The notes under the pieces were generated by a model, which saw only the letters and a program-made list of their open reading frames with translations, was not told where the DNA came from and did not search any database. The position numbers were made by a program, and so were the translations under genes. Source: Candidatus Kouleothrix ribensis (GTDB taxonomy: Bacteria > Chloroflexota > Chloroflexia > Chloroflexales > Roseiflexaceae). Taken from it: DNA of 64,000 nucleotides. The DNA lies in NCBI GenBank assembly GCA_016722075.1, contig JADKGW010000001.1, forward strand, positions 248,001 through 312,000, in the 5' to 3' direction. This document shows positions 34,051 to 43,118 of this stretch, one piece after another. The number at the start of each line of letters is the position of its first letter. Positions within the stretch are counted from its first letter, which is position 1.

Positions 34051-35043
34051 ATGGGCTATTCCGATTGGAGCGATGCCGCGTATCAGTCGCGGCAGGGCCA
34101 GCGCAAGGCCACCAAGCAGACCGCATTCAGCTACGATCAGCAGGTACGCGCCAGTGGCGTGGCCCAGGCGCACCCGGCTATGAACCCGCACGGTGCCACG
34201 CGCGAGAGCCGCGACAGCGCCACACACCCCGACTCGCTGGCGATTGCGGTGGCGTTCGATGTGACCGGCTCGATGGGCAACGTGCCGCGTGTGCTTCAGA
34301 CCAAGCTAGGCGCACTGATGCGCGTGCTGATCCAGAAAGGCTATGTCGCGCATCCGCAAGTGCTGTTTGGCGCGGTCGGCGATGCCTACTGCGATCTGGT
34401 GCCGCTGCAGATCGGCCAGTTTGAATCGGGTCTGGAGATGGACGACGATCTGGGCAAGATCTACCTGGAGGGCGGCGGCGGCGGCCAGGTTCACGAGACG
34501 TACGAGCTGGCGATGTACTTTTTCGCGCGCCACACTAGCATCGACTGCTACGAGCGGCGCGGCCAGCGGGGCTACCTGTTCACGATTGGCGACGAAAAGC
34601 CCTACGGCGTGGTCAGCCGCCAACATGTGCAGGACCATATCGGCGACGCGATCGAGCGCGACATCCCAACCGAGCGGATCATCGCCGAGCTGCAGCAGCG
34701 CTACGAGTATTTCCACATCATCCCGACCAACACCGCGCATGGCAGCAGTGCCGAGGTGCAGGATCGCTGGCGGGCGCTGCTGGGCGAGCGCGTGCTGCTG
34801 CTGCAGGATGAGGCGGCGGTGTGCGAGACGATTGCGCTGGCGATCGGGCTATGCGAAGGCGCGATCGGCGATCTCGATCACGGCACCGACGACCTGGTGC
34901 AGGCCGGCTACGACCCGGCGGCTGCCGGCGCCGCCGCCACCGCGCTGATGCGCTACGCTACCGCGCGTGGCCCGCAACCGCGTGCGGCCGCCGGCCTGCT
35001 ACCCGCCAGCACCGGCGCCACGCTCGACGACGGGCGCCTGTAA
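34051..35043 (+). CDS. VWA-domain protein
   Basis: 330 aa. The N-terminal 60 residues are polar and low-complexity. A von Willebrand A domain follows with the MIDAS motif DVTGSMG (about residue 70), a conserved Asp region in FGAVGDAYCDLVPLQ, and LYLEGGGGGQVHETYELAMYFF supplying the later Thr/Glu positions. The family of VWA proteins in TerY-like bacterial complexes is similar. AAAGGAG lies eight bases before the ATG. It sits between the J-domain pseudokinase and the PurA-like gene, all on the plus strand, so a protein complex is likely. Confidence 0.85.
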   Translation: MGYSDWSDAAYQSRQGQRKATKQTAFSYDQQVRASGVAQAHPAMNPHGATRESRDSATHPDSLAIAVAFDVTGSMGNVPRVLQTKLGALMRVLIQKGYVAHPQVLFGAVGDAYCDLVPLQIGQFESGLEMDDDLGKIYLEGGGGGQVHETYELAMYFFARHTSIDCYERRGQRGYLFTIGDEKPYGVVSRQHVQDHIGDAIERDIPTERIIAELQQRYEYFHIIPTNTAHGSSAEVQDRWRALLGERVLLLQDEAAVCETIALAIGLCEGAIGDLDHGTDDLVQAGYDPAAAGAAATALMRYATARGPQPRAAAGLLPASTGATLDDGRL

Positions 35044-35124
35044 GCGGCTGTTTGAACGGCCTGCCAATTTCTGGGGTCTGTTTGCCCCTGCTGTGCGCTC
35101 GTTCGCCTGCGGCAGCAATGTTCG

Positions 35125-35163
35125 GTGTGCAGTTTTTCGGGCGAAGCCCGAAAAACTGCACAC
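35125..35163. repeat. Perfect 18-bp inverted repeat
   Basis: GTGTGCAGTTTTTCGGGC (35125-35142), loop GAA, GCCCGAAAAACTGCACAC (35146-35163). It lies in the gap between the VWA and PurA-like genes. The T-tract precedes rather than follows the GC stem, so it is not an ordinary terminator. Confidence 0.85.
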
Positions 35164-35247
35164 GATGAAGCAGAAAGTACCACGCTGCCGAAGGCACAAG
35201 GCGGCAGCCCGCCTGCCACAAACCGCCGATGCTGAAAGAAGATAGCT

Positions 35248-36576
35248 ATGCGGCACGCATTTCTCACCGTCGACCTGGGCTTTGGCGACGCCGGCAAGGG
35301 CGCGGTGGTCGATTTCCTGACACGCCAGTATGCGGCCCACACGGTCGTGCGCTATAATGGCGGCGCGCAGGCCGGCCACCGGGTGGTGCTGCCCGGCCCC
35401 GATGCGCGCGAGCATGTGTTCTCGCAGTTCGGCAGCGGCACACTGGCCGGCGCGGCCACGCACCTCACGCGCTTCATGCTGATTGAGCCGCTGGCCATGC
35501 TGGCCGAGGCGCGCCACCTGCGCGAGCTAGGCGCGGGCGAGCCATTTGCCCGCACAACGATCGATGCGCGGGCGCTGGTGATCACGCCGTTCGCGCGCGC
35601 GGTCAACCGCCTGAGCGAGCTGGCGCGCGGCGATGCGCGCCACGGCAGCTGCGGCATGGGCGTCGGCGAGACCATGATCGACTACCTGGCGCATGGTGAG
35701 CAGGTGCTGTTCGCCGGCGACCTGGCCGACCGCGACGTGCTGTACGCCAAGCTGCGGTTTCTGCGCACCGTGAACCAGGCCAAGCTGCAGCGGCTGGCCC
35801 TGCCCGATACTGCGGCGGTTGCGGCTGAGCGCGCGCCGCTCGACGACCCGGCCTGGGCCGAGCGGCTACTCGACCAGTATCGCGACTGGGCTGATCTCGC
35901 GCAGGTAGTGCCGGGCAGCCACCTGCACAAGCTGCTGCGCCGGCCGGGCGCGGTGGTGTTCGAGGCCGCGCAGGGCGTGCTGCTCGACGAGTGGTATGGC
36001 TTTCATCCGCACACCACCTGGAGCACCACCACGCTGGCGAATGCCGATCGGCTGCTGGCCGAGGCCGGCTATGATGGCGGGCTGACCCGCGTCGGCATTA
36101 CGCGTGCCTACGCCACCCGCCATGGCGCCGGCCCGCTGCCCAGCGAGGATGCCGCGCTTACTGCGGCGCTGCCCGACGCGGCCAACCGCTTCGGGGCCTG
36201 GCAGCAGGGCTTTCGGGTTGGCTGGCTCGACCTGGTGCTGCTGCGCTATGCGCTGGCGGTGGTGGGCCGGCTCGATACGCTGGCGCTGACATGCCTGGAT
36301 CGGCTGGCGGGGCTGCCTGAGCCGCGCATCTGCCGGGCCTACCGCGATGGCGAGGAACCGATCGAGCGCTTGCCGGCCGTGCCGGGCGCGCCATCGCTGG
36401 CACACCAGGAGCAGCTGACCGCGCTGCTGCAGCGTGCCTGCCCGCAGCTCGCCCCGCTCGACGGCGCCGGCGCGCTGCCGGCGTTGCTGGCAGCTGATCT
36501 GGGCCTGCCGGTGGGCCTGCGCTCGTATGGCCCGTCGGCCGCCGACATAGGCCTGGTGGCGGGCGCCGGCCTCTGA
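35248..36576 (+). CDS. Divergent adenylosuccinate synthetase-like enzyme
   Basis: 442 aa with the PurA fold. LGFGDAGKGAVVDFLT corresponds to the GDEGKGKIVD loop (catalytic Asp and Lys kept, Glu changed to Ala), VVRYNGGAQAGHRV keeps the catalytic His, and EAAQGVLLDE, RAYATRHGAGPLPSE and GWLDLVLLRYA align to PurA blocks. Differences are large: the aspartate-binding loop (TTGRRRR in PurA) reads AWQQGFR, the IMP-contact GTTGRGIGP reads HGSCGMGVG, and the guanine-binding TKLD reads TCLD. It probably uses another substrate. GAAAGAAG precedes the ATG. Third gene of the J-domain/VWA cluster. Confidence 0.85.
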   Translation: MRHAFLTVDLGFGDAGKGAVVDFLTRQYAAHTVVRYNGGAQAGHRVVLPGPDAREHVFSQFGSGTLAGAATHLTRFMLIEPLAMLAEARHLRELGAGEPFARTTIDARALVITPFARAVNRLSELARGDARHGSCGMGVGETMIDYLAHGEQVLFAGDLADRDVLYAKLRFLRTVNQAKLQRLALPDTAAVAAERAPLDDPAWAERLLDQYRDWADLAQVVPGSHLHKLLRRPGAVVFEAAQGVLLDEWYGFHPHTTWSTTTLANADRLLAEAGYDGGLTRVGITRAYATRHGAGPLPSEDAALTAALPDAANRFGAWQQGFRVGWLDLVLLRYALAVVGRLDTLALTCLDRLAGLPEPRICRAYRDGEEPIERLPAVPGAPSLAHQEQLTALLQRACPQLAPLDGAGALPALLAADLGLPVGLRSYGPSAADIGLVAGAGL

Positions 36577-36690
36577 GCGCTCCAGCGCCCTGGTGCCCGC
36601 GCGCAGAGCCGAAGGCCGCAAAAATACAACATCCGAACGTTTAATAGATCGACACCAGAATGAAGCTGAGATATCACCGGAGCACCGCTC

Positions 36691-38172
36691 ATGAACGCAT
36701 CGGACAGCCCGCGCGCGCTGGCCTGGTTGCTGCTCGTGCTATGGTGCTGCCTAGCAGTAGCCACCCCGCCCCACATACGCGCCGCGCCAGCCGAGGCGAT
36801 TACGGCGCTCTTCCCCGGCAGCTTGCAGAACTCCAGCACGGCCGTGGCCACCCCGGCCGATGGATTATTCAGCGCGCTCGCGCAGCAGGCCACCAGCAGT
36901 ATCGATATCGCGCTGTACGACTTCAACCGCGCCAGCGTGCGTGACGCACTGCTGGCCGCCAAGCAGCGGGGCGTAGCGGTGCGCGTGGTTGGCGACGACC
37001 TTGACGCGATCGATCCCGCCTACGCGGCGTTCTACCAGAGCATCGCCGCCGCCGGCATCCCGCTGGTGACAGATACCACCGACAGCCTGATGCACAACAA
37101 GTTCGCCGTGTTCGATGGTGCAGTCACCTGGACCGGCAGCGCCAACTTTTCTGATAACGCGTTTGTGCGTAATGGCGAAAACATCGTCGTGATCACCTCG
37201 ACCGTGGTGGCCGAGATCTACGGTGCCGAGTTTGCCGAGATGTTTGGCGGCAAGTTTCACGGCGCCAAGGCCGACAACACCGCGCATAGTGCGACCGTCG
37301 CCGGCAGCCCGGTTGAGGTTGCCTTTGCCCCCACCGATGGCGTAGAGGCGCGCATGATCGCCGCGCTGAACAGCGCCGACAGCTCCATCCAGGTGGCTAT
37401 GTTCACCTTCACAAGTGCGCCGCTGGCCCAGGCCCTGATCAATGCCCATGGCCGCGGCGTGGCGGTTGAGGTGCTGCTGGAAACGGCCGCAGCCGCCAAC
37501 CAGTTTAGCCAGCGCAACCCGCTATGCGCCGCCGGCGTCACCGTGCGTGTCGAAGCATGGGATCCCAAGCTGCACGATAAGTACGCGGTGGTCGATGCAG
37601 GCAGCGCCAGCGACCCGCTGTTGCTCACCGGCAGCACCAACTGGACGGGCAGCGCCGTGAGCGCGAACGACGAGAACCTGCTGATCGTGCGCGACGCTGC
37701 GCTGGCCGGCGCGTTTGCGGCCGATTTCGCGCGCTTGCGCAGTTCGATCATCACCGGGCCGCCGGGGTTCAGCTGCAACGCCGGGCCGGCGCCTGCACCA
37801 CCACGCCGGCTCTACGTGCCGATCGCCAGCACCGGCGTACCAAGCTCGGCCGGGCGCGCCCAGATCATCGCGATCGATGCAGCGCCACCAGTTGCGCTCG
37901 ACGAGTCGGTGCTGATCAAAAACGTCGGCGGCGCGGCGCTGGCCATGGCCGGCTACACGCTCAGCGACGCGGCCAGTACGCCGAACACGTACACCTTCCC
38001 GGCCTTCACATTGGCGGCCGGCGCCGAGGTGCGCGTGTGGGTCAGGGCCGGCGCCGATGATGCGGCCAATCTGTATTGGGGCCGCAGCGCGGCGGTGTGG
38101 AACAACAGCGGCGACACCGCGACACTGCGCGATGCCGCCGGCCAGGAAGTGAGCCGGTATCTATACCCTTAG
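36691..38172 (+). CDS. Secreted phospholipase D-like protein with lamin-tail domain
   Basis: 493 aa. Signal peptide (residues about 1-33, cleavage near RAAPAEA). Two PLD half-domains with HKD motifs: HNKFAVFDG with GSANFSDNAF (about residue 132) and LHDKYAVVDAG with TGSTNWTGSA (about 292). A C-terminal lamin-tail domain (about 390-493; ESVLIKNVGGAALAMAGYTL, WNNSGDTATLRDAAG) may mediate binding. The PLD fold cleaves phosphodiesters of lipids or nucleic acids; an extracellular nuclease is as likely as a lipase. GGAG lies eight bases before the ATG. Confidence 0.9.
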   Translation: MNASDSPRALAWLLLVLWCCLAVATPPHIRAAPAEAITALFPGSLQNSSTAVATPADGLFSALAQQATSSIDIALYDFNRASVRDALLAAKQRGVAVRVVGDDLDAIDPAYAAFYQSIAAAGIPLVTDTTDSLMHNKFAVFDGAVTWTGSANFSDNAFVRNGENIVVITSTVVAEIYGAEFAEMFGGKFHGAKADNTAHSATVAGSPVEVAFAPTDGVEARMIAALNSADSSIQVAMFTFTSAPLAQALINAHGRGVAVEVLLETAAAANQFSQRNPLCAAGVTVRVEAWDPKLHDKYAVVDAGSASDPLLLTGSTNWTGSAVSANDENLLIVRDAALAGAFAADFARLRSSIITGPPGFSCNAGPAPAPPRRLYVPIASTGVPSSAGRAQIIAIDAAPPVALDESVLIKNVGGAALAMAGYTLSDAASTPNTYTFPAFTLAAGAEVRVWVRAGADDAANLYWGRSAAVWNNSGDTATLRDAAGQEVSRYLYP

Positions 38173-38300
38173 CGGCTCGGGATTTTCACATCATCCCAGG
38201 CCCGATCGTGCATCGTGACTAGGCGTGCCGTAGCCTTGGCACGACGCATTCCGTCATTCTGGCGCAACCAGCCCAGCGGGGCGCAGCGCATAGCAGTGCG

Positions 38301-39542
38301 CTAAACAGTGGCGCCGCTAGGCACTACCAGATCCGCACCGTACATATCGCCATTCACGCGCGGCATGATCACGACATTGCGCCCGATGATCGCCCCGGCT
38401 GGAATGCGCGCGCGCCGGCCGACGACGGTCAGGCCGGTGTTCAGGCGCTCGGGTGCGGCCTGGTTTGGCGTGTTATCCTCGCCATCGCCGAGCTTGGCCT
38501 CTTTGCCCACCACGGTCTCTTTGTCGAGGATACAGCGATCGACCACGGCGTCTTGCTCGACGATCGTATCGGTCAGCAGGATCGAGTCGCGCACCACCGC
38601 GCCGGGTGCCACCACCACGCCCGGTGCGATCACCGAGCGGATGACCTGGCCATAGATCTGGCAGCCGTCGCACAGCAGGTTGCCCTCGGCGCGCGCCTCG
38701 GCGCCGATCAGCGCGGCCGGGCGCTCTTCGCTGCGCGTGTGGATGACCCACTCGGGATCATACAGATCGAGCGCGGGGGTTTCGACCAGCAGGGCCATGT
38801 TGGCTTCGTAGTAGGCCTGCACGGTACCGACATCGGCCCAGTAGCCCTGGAAATGATAGGCGGCCACCTGAGTCTGGCGCACCACTTTGGGCATGATCTC
38901 GCGGCCGAAGTCGTTCTCGCGGCCGCCGGCCAGCAGCTCCATCAGGAAGCCTTTGCGAAACACGTAGATGCCCATCGAGGCCAGGCTCGACTGTGCGCGG
39001 CGCGGCTTTTCGTCGAAGCGGCTGACGGTGCCGTCGGTATCGACCGTGACGATGCCGTAGCGATGTACCTCGTGCCGGCTCACGCTATGCACGGCGATGG
39101 TCAGGTCGGCGCCGCGATCCTGGTGGATCTGCAGCATGGGCCGGTAGTCCATCTTGTAGATATGGTCGCCGGCCAGCACCAGCACCGCGTCGACCGGCTG
39201 CTCGGCGATGAAGTCGAGGTTGGCGCGTACTGCGTCGGCGTTACCGCGCTGCCAGTCGCCGCCCTCGCTGGTGAGGAACGGGTGCAGCACGCGCACGCCG
39301 CCAATTCGCCGGTCGAGATCCCAGGGCTTGCCGACGCCGATATGCTCGTGCAGCGAGCGTGGGCGATACTGCGTCAGCACGCCGACATTGTAGATGCCCG
39401 AGTTGACACAGTTCGAGAGTGCAAAGTCGATGATTCGAAATTTGCCGGCGAACGGAACGGCCGCTTCGGAGCGCTCGGCGGTGAGTGAGCTCAGCGCCTT
39501 GCTCTCGCCGCCGGCCAGGATGAGTGCGAGTGTACGTAGCAT
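38301..39542 (-). CDS. GlgC-like protein with degenerate catalytic loop
   Basis: 413-aa homologue of ADP-glucose pyrophosphorylase (nucleotidyltransferase domain, then left-handed beta-helix). The substrate loop is altered: ILAGGESKALSSLTAERSEA replaces the canonical GGEGTRLSVLSEKRAKP of the neighbouring copy, so the Arg of G-T-R-L and the Lys of R-A-K-P are lost, while AGDHIYKMD with the metal-binding Asp is kept. This suggests a non-catalytic regulatory subunit, as with GlgD or the plant large subunit. The start at 39542 (GGAAG) excludes a repeat-coded extension that runs to 39863. Confidence 0.85.
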   Translation of the reverse strand: MLRTLALILAGGESKALSSLTAERSEAAVPFAGKFRIIDFALSNCVNSGIYNVGVLTQYRPRSLHEHIGVGKPWDLDRRIGGVRVLHPFLTSEGGDWQRGNADAVRANLDFIAEQPVDAVLVLAGDHIYKMDYRPMLQIHQDRGADLTIAVHSVSRHEVHRYGIVTVDTDGTVSRFDEKPRRAQSSLASMGIYVFRKGFLMELLAGGRENDFGREIMPKVVRQTQVAAYHFQGYWADVGTVQAYYEANMALLVETPALDLYDPEWVIHTRSEERPAALIGAEARAEGNLLCDGCQIYGQVIRSVIAPGVVVAPGAVVRDSILLTDTIVEQDAVVDRCILDKETVVGKEAKLGDGEDNTPNQAAPERLNTGLTVVGRRARIPAGAIIGRNVVIMPRVNGDMYGADLVVPSGATV

Positions 39543-39549
39543 ATACTTC

Positions 39550-39935
39550 CTTAACCTGACAAGATGACAAGATGACAAGATGACAAGATGACACGATGAC
39601 ACGATGACAGGATGGCCGTCGGGACAAACTAGGCATCGGGTCATCCCGTAACCTGATAAGATGACACGATGACACGATGACAAGATGACAGGATGGCCGT
39701 CGGGACAGACTAGGCATCGGGTTATCCCGTAACCTGATAAGATGACACGATGACAAGATGGCCGTCGGGACAGAATAGGCATCGGGTCACCCCGTAACCT
39801 GACAAGATGATAAGATGACACGATGACAGGATGGCCGTCGGGACAGAATAGGCATCGGGTCACTGGGTCATTGTGTCACCGTGTCACCGGGTCATCGGGT
39901 CACCTGGTCATCGTGTCATCGGGTCAAACAGTTTC
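39550..39935. repeat. Minisatellite between the two glgC-like genes
   Basis: At least four copies of a unit containing GATGGCCGTCGGGACA and AGGCATCGGGT (starts 39611, 39692, 39758, 39829; spacing 81, 66, 71) separated by variable runs of the octamer ACAAGATG/ACACGATG, with further GGGTCATCGTGTC repeats at the right end. It occupies essentially the whole 381-base gap and is translated without stops in one minus-strand frame. I regard that translation as an artefact. Confidence 0.88.
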
Positions 39936-41177
39936 GCCCGACGCCACTTCGCCGCCGGGGAAGTGCTCTTCGTCACGGTCGGCGTTGATCACCACGTTGC
40001 GCCCAACCCGGATATTCGCCGGCAGGTGCGCACCCTTGCCCACCACTGTCACGCCGGTGGTAAGCTTATCAGGCTCCTGCTTATTCGGCGTGGTCAGGTC
40101 GTCGCCGCAGCCCAGGCGCACGCCTGCGCCCACCACCGCATTCTTGTCGACGATCACGCGGTCGAGCACGGCGCCAGGGCCGATCCACACATCGTTCATC
40201 ACCACGCTATCGCGCACCAGCGCGCCGGGCGACACATACACACCCGGCGAGAGCACCGAGCGCTCGACGCGCCCGCGCACAATCGCGCCATTGCAGACCA
40301 TGCTCTGCGACACCTGGGACTGCGGGCCAAACTTGACCGGCGGGCGCTCTTCGCTGCGCGTGTGGATCACCCAGTGCGTGTCGTAGAGCTTGAGCGTGTT
40401 CGATGAATCGAGCAGCTCCATGCTGGTCTCCCAGTACGATTGGATGGTGCCGACATCGACCCAGTAGCCCTCGAACGGGTAGGCGAATACGGTGTCCTGG
40501 CTGATCATGGCCGGGATCACATGCTTGCCGAAGTCGACACGTGGGCTGCCCTCGGCGCCTTCGCCCAGCCGGCGCATGAGTGTTTCGGCGTTGAAGACAT
40601 AGATGCCCATGCTGGCGAGCGTGCCCTTGTCGCGATTCTTGGGCTTCTCGGTGAACTCGACCACGCGCTGGCTCTCGTCGACGGTCATGATCCCGAAGCG
40701 ATCGGTTTCGTCGAGCGGCACATGCATCACCGCCACGGTCAGGTCGGCGCGGCGACGCTGGTGCAATTCGATCATGGCGCTGTAGTCCATCTTGTAGATA
40801 TGGTCGCCCGAGAGCAGCACCACCACGTCGGCGCGGCGCTCGCGGATGTAGTTGAGGTTCTGGTATACCGCGTCGGCGGTGCCTTTGTACCAGCTCTCAT
40901 CGCGGCGGCCCTGGTAGGGTTGCAGCAGCTGCACGCCGCCCTGGCTGCGGTCGAGATCCCAGGGCTTGCCGTTGCCGATATGTGCGTTGAGCGAGTGCGG
41001 CCGATATTGTGTCAGCACAGCCACGTCGAAGATCCCTGAGTTGACACAATTCGAGAGGGTGAAGTCGATGATGCGGAACTTACCGGCGAATGGCACCGAG
41101 GGCTTGGCGCGCTTCTCAGAGAGCACGCTCAGGCGCGTGCCTTCACCACCGGCCATGATCATGGCTACGATTCGCAC
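39924..41177 (-). CDS. glgC: Glucose-1-phosphate adenylyltransferase
   Basis: 417 aa. Makes ADP-glucose for glycogen synthesis. Canonical motifs: AMIMAGGEGTRLSVLSEKRA with KPSVPFAGKFRIIDF, LSGDHIYKMDYSAM, GIMTVDESQRVVEFTEKP and the C-terminal left-handed helix (ALVRDSVVMNDVWIGPG). The start is GTG at 41177 with GGAGG six bases upstream; an ATG further upstream (41267) lacks a ribosome site. The paralogue directly downstream has lost catalytic residues, so the pair may form a heterotetramer. Confidence 0.93.
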   Translation of the reverse strand: MRIVAMIMAGGEGTRLSVLSEKRAKPSVPFAGKFRIIDFTLSNCVNSGIFDVAVLTQYRPHSLNAHIGNGKPWDLDRSQGGVQLLQPYQGRRDESWYKGTADAVYQNLNYIRERRADVVVLLSGDHIYKMDYSAMIELHQRRRADLTVAVMHVPLDETDRFGIMTVDESQRVVEFTEKPKNRDKGTLASMGIYVFNAETLMRRLGEGAEGSPRVDFGKHVIPAMISQDTVFAYPFEGYWVDVGTIQSYWETSMELLDSSNTLKLYDTHWVIHTRSEERPPVKFGPQSQVSQSMVCNGAIVRGRVERSVLSPGVYVSPGALVRDSVVMNDVWIGPGAVLDRVIVDKNAVVGAGVRLGCGDDLTTPNKQEPDKLTTGVTVVGKGAHLPANIRVGRNVVINADRDEEHFPGGEVASGETV

Positions 41178-41314
41178 GAGGAACCTCCAGCACTGGTAGG
41201 CGGGCGATATGCGAAATGCTTGATCCGAACGCGCAATACAGTATACCATATCGTCTAGGTTCCCCATACCGCGCCCGAGTCACATATTCTGCTCATTACT
41301 TCTTAACAATCTCT

Positions 41315-41443
41315 GAAGAAGTTTTTGTTGGCGCGGCCGCGCTGGCGGTGGGCGCGGCTATGGCGATCGGGCTGTTCTTCGGCATCGCGCCGGCCCGCAG
41401 CGCTGCGCAACTCGACCCGATCGACGCGCTGCGCTACGAGTAG
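41315..41443 (+). pseudogene. C-terminal remnant of an ABC transporter permease
   Basis: About 40 codons, ending AIGLFFGIAPARSAAQLDPIDALRYE and a stop, match the C-terminus of MacB/FtsX-type permeases (compare FFGFFPALRAARLNPILALRYE of the gene at 59950). The rest of the gene is absent and the preceding 50 bases are unrelated. Confidence 0.85.
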
Positions 41444-41507
41444 CCGTGGTCGATTGGTCGTGAGCCAGTGGTGGGGGTGGCACGCAGCGGCTACCCGGCC
41501 GCCAGTG

Positions 41508-41620
41508 TTGCGGTGCGGCAGATCTGCCGGCCGCAACAGCCCCTGGCCGACGTGTTAGCAACAGCATCAGCGCATGCGTTGCGGTGCGGCAGATCTGCCG
41601 GCCGCAACAGCCCCCCACCT
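41508..41620. repeat. Two copies of a 37-bp imperfect palindrome
   Basis: GTTGCGGTGCGGCAGATCTG followed by CCGGCCGCAACAGCCCC occurs at 41512 and again at 41577. Each can fold as a hairpin around GATC. It lies between the permease remnant and citrate synthase; no gene is seen here. Confidence 0.75.
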
Positions 41621-41831
41621 GTAACGATGTTGCTCCCCCTGGTTGCCGATCCTTCTCTCACAACACGGCAGCTGCCGCTATGCTGAAATAGCTGTATGCC
41701 AGCCATTCCACGATTGCGTTTACCCGCGACCCTCCATGTGCCATTGCCTGCGCCCTGCATGCAGCCCCGCACGCCGATCGATTATACTAGAGGCACGCAT
41801 TAGCCGCCGATACTATGCAAGGAGCGACAAT

Positions 41832-43118
41832 ATGGGTAAGGACACGCTAACACTTACTGATAACCGCACCGGCAAATCGTACGAGATCCCGATCGAGAAT
41901 GATACGATTCGGGCCACCGACCTGCGCCAGATCAAGATCAACCCCGACGATTTCGGCATAATCTCGTACGACCCGGCCTACATGAACACGGCTGCGTGCG
42001 CCAGCCGGATCACCTACATTGATGGCGATAAGGGCATCCTCGAATATCGCGGCTACCCGATTGAGCAGCTGGCCGAGCATAGCACCTACCTCGAGGTCGC
42101 CTACCTGCTGCTGTATGGCGAGCTGCCTACGAAAGAGCGCCTCGAGTGGTGGGAGCACCGCATCAGGCGGCATACCTTCCTGCACCAGAGCCTGATCGAT
42201 CTGATCCAGGCGTTCCGCTATGACGCGCCGCCGATGGGCATTCTGATTAGCTCGGTCGCGGCAATGTCGACGCTCTACCCCGAGGCCAAGGAGGTCGATG
42301 ATCCCGAGGTGCGCGAGAAGCAGATCTGGCGCATCCTGGGCATGGTGCCGACGGTTGCGGCGTTTGCCTACCGCCACCGCATCGGCCGGCCGTTCAACTA
42401 CCCCGACAATTCGCTGAGCTACACCGCCAACCTGCTGTATATGATGGATTTCATGAACCAGCGCGACTACGAGGTACACCCGGTGCTGGCGCATGCGCTC
42501 GATGTGCTGTTCATTCTGCATGCCGACCACGAGCAGAACTGCTCGACTTCGACGATGCGCGGCGTCGGCTCGAGCCGGGTCGATCCCTACTGCGCGCTGT
42601 CGGCGTCGGCGGCGGCGCTGTATGGCCCGCTGCATGGCGGCGCGAACGAGGCAGTGCTGCGCATGCTCCAGGATATCGGCAGCGTCGCGAATATTCCGAA
42701 GTTCATCGAGCGCGTCAAGAAGGGCGAGACGCGCCTGATGGGCTTTGGCCACCGCGTGTATAAGAACTACGACCCGCGCGCCCGGATCATTCGCCAGGTG
42801 GCGCACCAGGTGTTCGAAGTGACCGGCAGCAGCCCGCTGCTGGATGTGGCGGTCGAGCTCGAGCGGATTGCGCTGCAGGATGAGTATTTCATCGCGCGCA
42901 AGCTCTACCCGAACGTCGACTTCTACAGCGGCTTGATCTACAAGGCGCTGCGCTTCCCGATCGATTACTTCCCGTTCCTGTTTGCCATCCCGCGCGCCTC
43001 GGGCTGGCTGGCCCAGTGGATCGAGATGCTCGATGATCCCGAACAGAAGATCGCCCGCCCGCGCCAGGTGTACCTCGGCGCGCGTGGCCTCGACTATGTG
43101 CCGGTGAGCGAGCGCTGA
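41832..43118 (+). CDS. gltA: Citrate synthase
   Basis: 428 aa, type II (bacterial hexameric-like) citrate synthase condensing oxaloacetate and acetyl-CoA. Conserved blocks: DGDKGILEYRGYPIEQLAEH, FLHQSLIDLIQAFRYDAPPM, HADHEQNCSTSTMR with the first catalytic His, GPLHGGANEAVLRML with the second, and GFGHRVYKNYDPRA, which holds the third His and an Arg; the catalytic Asp is in the PNVDFYSG segment. AAGGAG seven bases before the ATG at 41832 decides the start, though the frame runs upstream to 41643. A -10-like TATACT lies at 41783. Confidence 0.95.
   Translation: MGKDTLTLTDNRTGKSYEIPIENDTIRATDLRQIKINPDDFGIISYDPAYMNTAACASRITYIDGDKGILEYRGYPIEQLAEHSTYLEVAYLLLYGELPTKERLEWWEHRIRRHTFLHQSLIDLIQAFRYDAPPMGILISSVAAMSTLYPEAKEVDDPEVREKQIWRILGMVPTVAAFAYRHRIGRPFNYPDNSLSYTANLLYMMDFMNQRDYEVHPVLAHALDVLFILHADHEQNCSTSTMRGVGSSRVDPYCALSASAAALYGPLHGGANEAVLRMLQDIGSVANIPKFIERVKKGETRLMGFGHRVYKNYDPRARIIRQVAHQVFEVTGSSPLLDVAVELERIALQDEYFIARKLYPNVDFYSGLIYKALRFPIDYFPFLFAIPRASGWLAQWIEMLDDPEQKIARPRQVYLGARGLDYVPVSER

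Noticed and set aside
35125..35163. Intrinsic terminator between VWA and PurA-like genes
   Set aside because: The hairpin is perfect, but the T-tract lies in the 5' arm and no U-run follows, so it was listed as a repeat instead.
39543..39863. N-terminal extension of the degenerate GlgC-like protein
   Set aside because: The extra 107 residues are a read-through of the minisatellite; family alignment and the GGAAG site place the start at 39542.
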